Shown one piece after another: positions 7,326-10,076 of a stretch of DNA of 10,076 nt. A program made the translations under genes and the position numbers. Numbering within the stretch: the stretch's first letter is position 1; each line of letters starts with the position of its first letter. This stretch comes from an uncultured Eubacteriales bacterium (GTDB taxonomy: Bacteria > Bacillota > Clostridia > Christensenellales > UBA1242): contig CARBWQ010000017.1 of the NCBI GenBank assembly GCA_948949055.1, forward strand, positions 1-10,076, read 5' to 3'. Below the pieces are notes generated by a model, which was not told the DNA's origin, did no database searches, and saw only the letters and a program-made list of their open reading frames with translations.

Positions 7326-7349
7326 AAAAAGACCAATTCGGTCTTTTTT
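7325..7349. terminator. Bidirectional intrinsic terminator between convergent genes
   Basis: AAAAAAGACC (7325-7334) and GGTCTTTTTT (7340-7349) form a perfect 10-base-pair stem with a five-base loop. A T-tract is present on each strand, so it can stop transcription of the 933-codon gene from the left and of the YcxB-like gene from the right. It overlaps the last base of the left gene's stop codon and the stop codon of the right gene. Confidence 0.9.
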
Positions 7350-7929
7350 ATTTTTTAACTTTCATTGATGGCATATTTTCAGATGACTTATCAACAAACT
7401 TTATGCCTTTTCCTTTTAAAAGTTCTATAACCTCTGCAATAGTTCCTTTTGTCATTCCCCTAAAATTCAAGATAAAACTTTGGCGTGCATTGATATAAAT
7501 AAACATAAATTCTTTATATGTAACAAACTTAAAAATATCTCTATAAAATATTTTTTGTGAAGCCACCTCTTGATAATCATTTGATTCTTTTGATGAAGTA
7601 GCCTGACTTGTAACAAAAATATAATCTTCACAAAACTCAAAAGTATTGAGATATTTTTTATCGCCGAGTAGTAATTTATTTTGCTTTTTAACACTATCTT
7701 TCATTAAAAAAGGTATTAAAACAAATCCTCCTAAAATTCCACAAACTAAAAATATTATTCCATAAGTAAGGTCAATAAAACAAAAACCTGCTCCTACGCC
7801 ACAAAAAACCAAAGTAAATAATATTGATGTTATTAAAATAGTCTTTTTAAGTGCGTAATTTTGAAAAACTGATATTTCTTCATCATTCATCTTGCTTGTA
7901 TTTTTAAATAGTACTTCATTTTCTTCCAT
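7348..7929 (-). CDS. YcxB-like small membrane protein
   Basis: The product of 193 residues has two hydrophobic helices at about 29-52 and 54-76 with a short hairpin between them, then a cytoplasmic C-terminal part rich in beta strands. The layout and the FYRDIFKFVTYKEFMFIYI block (about 128-146) resemble the YcxB-like family of Firmicutes, whose function is unknown. The frame stays open for 20 more codons upstream, but the start at 7929 is preferred: AGGAGA lies just before it, while the farther ATG at 7989 has no ribosome site and would place an inverted repeat inside the coding region. It is the last gene of the leftward operon, 67 bases after the SDR gene, and ends in the shared terminator. 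Confidence 0.75.
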   Translation of the reverse strand: MEENEVLFKNTSKMNDEEISVFQNYALKKTILITSILFTLVFCGVGAGFCFIDLTYGIIFLVCGILGGFVLIPFLMKDSVKKQNKLLLGDKKYLNTFEFCEDYIFVTSQATSSKESNDYQEVASQKIFYRDIFKFVTYKEFMFIYINARQSFILNFRGMTKGTIAEVIELLKGKGIKFVDKSSENMPSMKVKK

Positions 7930-7933
7930 AATT

Positions 7934-7939
7934 TCTCCT
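7934..7939 (-). promoter_or_regulatory. Ribosome binding site that decides the YcxB-like start
   Basis: AGGAGA on the minus strand lies four bases before the ATG at 7929. It is the only good ribosome site in the open frame that extends to 7989, so it sets the start of the gene at 7929. Confidence 0.75.
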
Positions 7940-7944
7940 GTAAT

Positions 7945-7977
7945 ATGAAATTTATCTTGCAAAGCTATAAATTTCAT
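7945..7977. repeat. Perfect 11-base-pair inverted repeat between the SDR and YcxB-like genes
   Basis: ATGAAATTTAT (7945-7955) and ATAAATTTCAT (7967-7977) are exact reverse complements around an 11-base centre. The repeat lies in the 67-base gap, just upstream of the AGGAGA of the YcxB-like gene. No T-run follows the stem on the minus strand, so it is not a typical terminator. It may be an operator or an RNA hairpin that separates the stability or translation of the two messages. Confidence 0.55.
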
Positions 7978-7996
7978 TTGATAATACAACTTTTAC

Positions 7997-8818
7997 CTAC
8001 TTAGCCTTCTTACAATAGAGTTTCCTTACAATAAAATTAATAAATTTTAGTGATAAAGTCCTTACCAATAATGGGACAAATTTATATGCAAATCCAACTG
8101 CAACTCTAAGAGGAGGTCTTTTCTTTTTAAGAACTTTTGTCACCACTTTTGCCACACTATCTGGCGTCATACCCTTTTGCTCATCATTTTCAACCTTTGA
8201 AATTGAGGCTTTTATGGCTTCTTGCTGGGACTTGTCTGCAACATCATTGTCAATCACTCTGGCAGAAGTAAATCCAGTTTTGACATCTCCTGGTAGAACT
8301 GCTGTCACTTTTATACCATAAGGTTTAACTTCATTTGATAACGCTCTTGAAAAGATTTCAACACCTGCCTTAGTAGCACTGTATGTAGCTTGAAAAGGAA
8401 GAGGAATTATTCCACCAATCGATGAGATGTTAACAATTTTTCCCTTACTTTCTTTTAAATATTTTATAGCCATTCCACTCAAAACAATATAGGCAGAAAG
8501 ATTGGTGTCAATTTGCTTGTAAATATTTTCAGGTTTTGTGTACTCTATTGCACCTGCAATACCAAAGCCTGCGTTGTTGATAAAAATATCAATCTTGCCT
8601 TCTTTACTATAAATTTCCTCTAAAATTTCCGATATTCTATTAAAGTCATTCACATCTGCTTCAAAAGCTTCTTTAACATTCTCATTTTTTAAAATATTTT
8701 TAGAAATATCGTAAACTATTGCACCTTCTCTTTTAAGCCTTTGTGCAATTGCAAAACCAATTCCACTGTTTGCACCTGTCACAACAGCAATCTTTCCCTT
8801 CAATTTATTTTTCATCAT
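7997..8818 (-). CDS. Short-chain dehydrogenase/reductase, classical type, with C-terminal hydrophobic tail
   Basis: This 273-residue NAD(P)-dependent oxidoreductase has all the classical SDR signatures: TGANSGIG at 14-21 (cofactor loop), NNAG at 81-84, Asn106, Ser133 in ISSIGG, and YSATK at 146-150 with catalytic Tyr146 and Lys150. PGDVKTGF at 176-183 is the usual PG motif after the active site. After the fold, residues 236-265 are hydrophobic with interspersed basic residues, ending in a Lys-rich tail, so the enzyme may sit on the inner face of the membrane, as in DltE-like SDRs. The substrate is unknown. It follows degV by seven bases, and its ribosome site (AGGTAGGG) overlaps the degV stop codon. 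Two ATG codons stand side by side; either may be used. The neighbours suggest a lipid or envelope substrate, but this is inference. Confidence 0.9.
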   Translation of the reverse strand: MMKNKLKGKIAVVTGANSGIGFAIAQRLKREGAIVYDISKNILKNENVKEAFEADVNDFNRISEILEEIYSKEGKIDIFINNAGFGIAGAIEYTKPENIYKQIDTNLSAYIVLSGMAIKYLKESKGKIVNISSIGGIIPLPFQATYSATKAGVEIFSRALSNEVKPYGIKVTAVLPGDVKTGFTSARVIDNDVADKSQQEAIKASISKVENDEQKGMTPDSVAKVVTKVLKKKRPPLRVAVGFAYKFVPLLVRTLSLKFINFIVRKLYCKKAK

Positions 8819-8825
8819 GCCCTAC

Positions 8826-9695
8826 CTAAATTGCTCTCATACAAACAACAGCAAGCGAACCACTACCTATATGACATGAAACACTCAATGAGAGTGGATC
8901 TACACTTACGATTTCCATATCAGGCAATTCTCTTTTGATTTCTTCAACAAAACTTTGAGCTTTTTCTAAACAATTAGTATAAGCTACTGCAAGTTTCATC
9001 TCGCCTCGCTTATAAAGATCGATAAATCTCGTTTCGAGGTCATGTTTTACTGCCTCAATCATCTTTTGTCTTGCGACCTTTTCATTCATAACTTTTGCAT
9101 ACTGATCAAGTTTTCCACCTTGGATTTGAAGAACAGGTTTAATTTTAAGTAAAGTTCCAATGGCAGCAGCTGCTGGTGTTATCCTACCACCCTTTTTTAG
9201 ATATTTTAAAGTACTTACCATAATATAGATACTAGCGTCCATAGAAGTCTTAGTAAGTATTTCGGCAATCTCCTGTCCACTTCTACCTTCATCTACAAGT
9301 TTGATTGCATCAAAAACCGATTGCTTTTGAGTAACTGAAATACGTCTATTATTTACAACATGAACTCTTCCTTCATATTGTTCAGCAAAATTTGTTGCAG
9401 TTTCGCAAGACATACTAAGCCCACTTGACATAGGGATATGAACAACCTCATCATACTCCTTTAAAAGGTTATCCCAAAGTTCTGTCACCATACCAATCGC
9501 TGGTTGCGAAGTTGAAATATTTGCCTCTTCATCAAGGAGTTTTTTATAAAACTCTTCTTGACTTAAATTTATATCTTCAAAGAACTCTTCACCATCAATG
9601 GTAAATGGCATAGGCAAAACTCTCAAATTTGAAAAATCTTTTGCCTCTTTTTGTGTAATTCCTGAATTGCTATCTGTAACTATTGCAACTTTCAT
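8826..9695 (-). CDS. DegV family fatty-acid-binding protein
   Basis: DegV proteins bind one fatty acid; FakB members deliver it to the FakA kinase for phosphorylation and entry into phospholipid synthesis. The 289-residue product has the normal length and motifs: VTDSNSGI at 6-13, STSQP at 61-65 (fatty-acid carboxylate-binding Ser/Thr region), MSSGLS at 89-94, YLKKGGRI at 165-172 and HIGSGS at 275-280. The segment VVNNRRISVTQKQ at 113-125 replaces the more common DS..AS.G pattern; I recall this variant in other clostridial DegV proteins. No FakA is in the window, so a FakB role is likely but not shown. The start has TAGGAGAG upstream and overlaps the stop of the glycosyltransferase gene by four bases (ATGA). 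The SDR gene follows after seven bases. Confidence 0.92.
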   Translation of the reverse strand: MKVAIVTDSNSGITQKEAKDFSNLRVLPMPFTIDGEEFFEDINLSQEEFYKKLLDEEANISTSQPAIGMVTELWDNLLKEYDEVVHIPMSSGLSMSCETATNFAEQYEGRVHVVNNRRISVTQKQSVFDAIKLVDEGRSGQEIAEILTKTSMDASIYIMVSTLKYLKKGGRITPAAAAIGTLLKIKPVLQIQGGKLDQYAKVMNEKVARQKMIEAVKHDLETRFIDLYKRGEMKLAVAYTNCLEKAQSFVEEIKRELPDMEIVSVDPLSLSVSCHIGSGSLAVVCMRAI

Positions 9696-10076
9696 TTTAT
9701 CTCTCCTATTTCTTTTAATTTTTTCCTTTGTTTTAAATTTCTAGCCCTTTTAAGTTCTGCTCTATTAGCCTGTCTTACTTTTGCCTTGACCTGCTTTTTA
9801 ACTTTTTTAATATTAATTGGACAAGCCTTCAATTGTGAATAATCGGCATCAGGCATAGACAATATAAAATTTGACAAATCTGATATAGCATTTTTTCTGA
9901 AAACTTTTGTTTTCTCTGCCATCTCATTTAACTTATCTTGATCATCAAGCAAGGTTGAAACATGTTCTTTTAGCTCTTTTTTATTTTTAAAGGACAACGA
10001 AACGCCCTTTTCTTCCATATATTTTAAATTATATTTTTCTTGCATAGGTATCTTTGTGGTGACTATCATAGGAAGT
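9692..10076 (-). CDS. MGDG-synthase/UgtP-type glycosyltransferase, C-terminal end (enters from right edge)
   Basis: Only the last 127 or so codons are present; the frame is open to the window edge, so the ATG at 10069 is probably internal. The visible part contains IPMQEKYNLKYMEEKGVSL, close to the PIPGQE.YN..YL...GAA element of family 28 glycosyltransferases such as UgtP, which build glycolipids from diacylglycerol and UDP-sugars at the membrane. MQE replaces the usual GQE. A helical region follows (KKELKEHVSTLL), then a tail of about 45 residues dominated by Lys and Arg, which is unusual for the family and could bind acidic lipids or RNA. The gene ends in TGA and overlaps degV by four bases, so it is an upstream member of the degV-SDR-ycxB operon. 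Acceptor and donor cannot be seen. Confidence 0.7.
   Translation of the reverse strand, partial: LPMIVTTKIPMQEKYNLKYMEEKGVSLSFKNKKELKEHVSTLLDDQDKLNEMAEKTKVFRKNAISDLSNFILSMPDADYSQLKACPINIKKVKKQVKAKVRQANRAELKRARNLKQRKKLKEIGEIK

Noticed and set aside
7930..7989. Longer start for the YcxB-like gene at 7989
   Set aside because: The added 20 codons overlap an inverted repeat and lack a ribosome site, while AGGAGA precedes the ATG at 7929.

Overview
The window is AT-rich DNA from a low-GC Gram-positive bacterium, most likely an uncultivated clostridial member of the Bacillota. The evidence is SpoVG, strong AGGAGG-type ribosome sites, a DegV protein, a YcxB-like membrane protein and a clostridial type of membrane-anchored Mur ligase. 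TGA is used as a stop (the glycosyltransferase gene ends in TGA) and Trp is encoded by TGG, so the genetic code is standard. No rRNA, tRNA, insertion sequence or CRISPR array is visible. Species-level placement is not possible from this sequence.

Left part (1-3781, minus strand): a cell-wall precursor operon transcribed leftwards. Its order is an alpha/beta hydrolase, a MurF-type ligase with an N-terminal membrane domain, a D-Ala-D-Ala ligase, and the first 138 codons of MurE, which leaves the window at base 1. Stop and start codons of the first two genes abut, and the later gaps are 59 and 44 bases. Ddl makes the D-Ala-D-Ala dipeptide, MurF attaches it to UDP-MurNAc-tripeptide, and MurE adds the third residue of that peptide, so three of the four products belong to one short pathway. 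The hydrolase has no assigned role.

Middle part (3782-7349, plus strand): two separately transcribed units. spoVG is divergent from the wall operon. It has a clear sigma-A-like promoter, a perfect inverted repeat at the predicted transcript start, a GTG start codon, and a 190-base trailer full of stem-loops ending in a strong terminator. A stand-alone gene for a 933-residue protein follows. It has its own extended -10 promoter and sits between two terminators. The protein combines a DUF6273-like region, one BspA-type leucine-rich repeat pair, a long unassigned middle and a C-terminal domain with a Cys-Cys motif and GNAT-like features. It has no signal peptide. This is the most likely place for an undescribed function.

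Right part (7348-10076, minus strand): a second leftward operon. Its order is the C-terminal end of a processive-glycolipid-type glycosyltransferase (entering from the right edge), a DegV fatty-acid-binding protein (4-base overlap), a short-chain dehydrogenase (7-base gap), and a small YcxB-like two-helix membrane protein after a 67-base gap that holds an 11-base-pair inverted repeat. A glycolipid-type transferase, a fatty-acid-binding protein, an SDR and a membrane protein suggest a lipid or envelope theme, but that link is inference.
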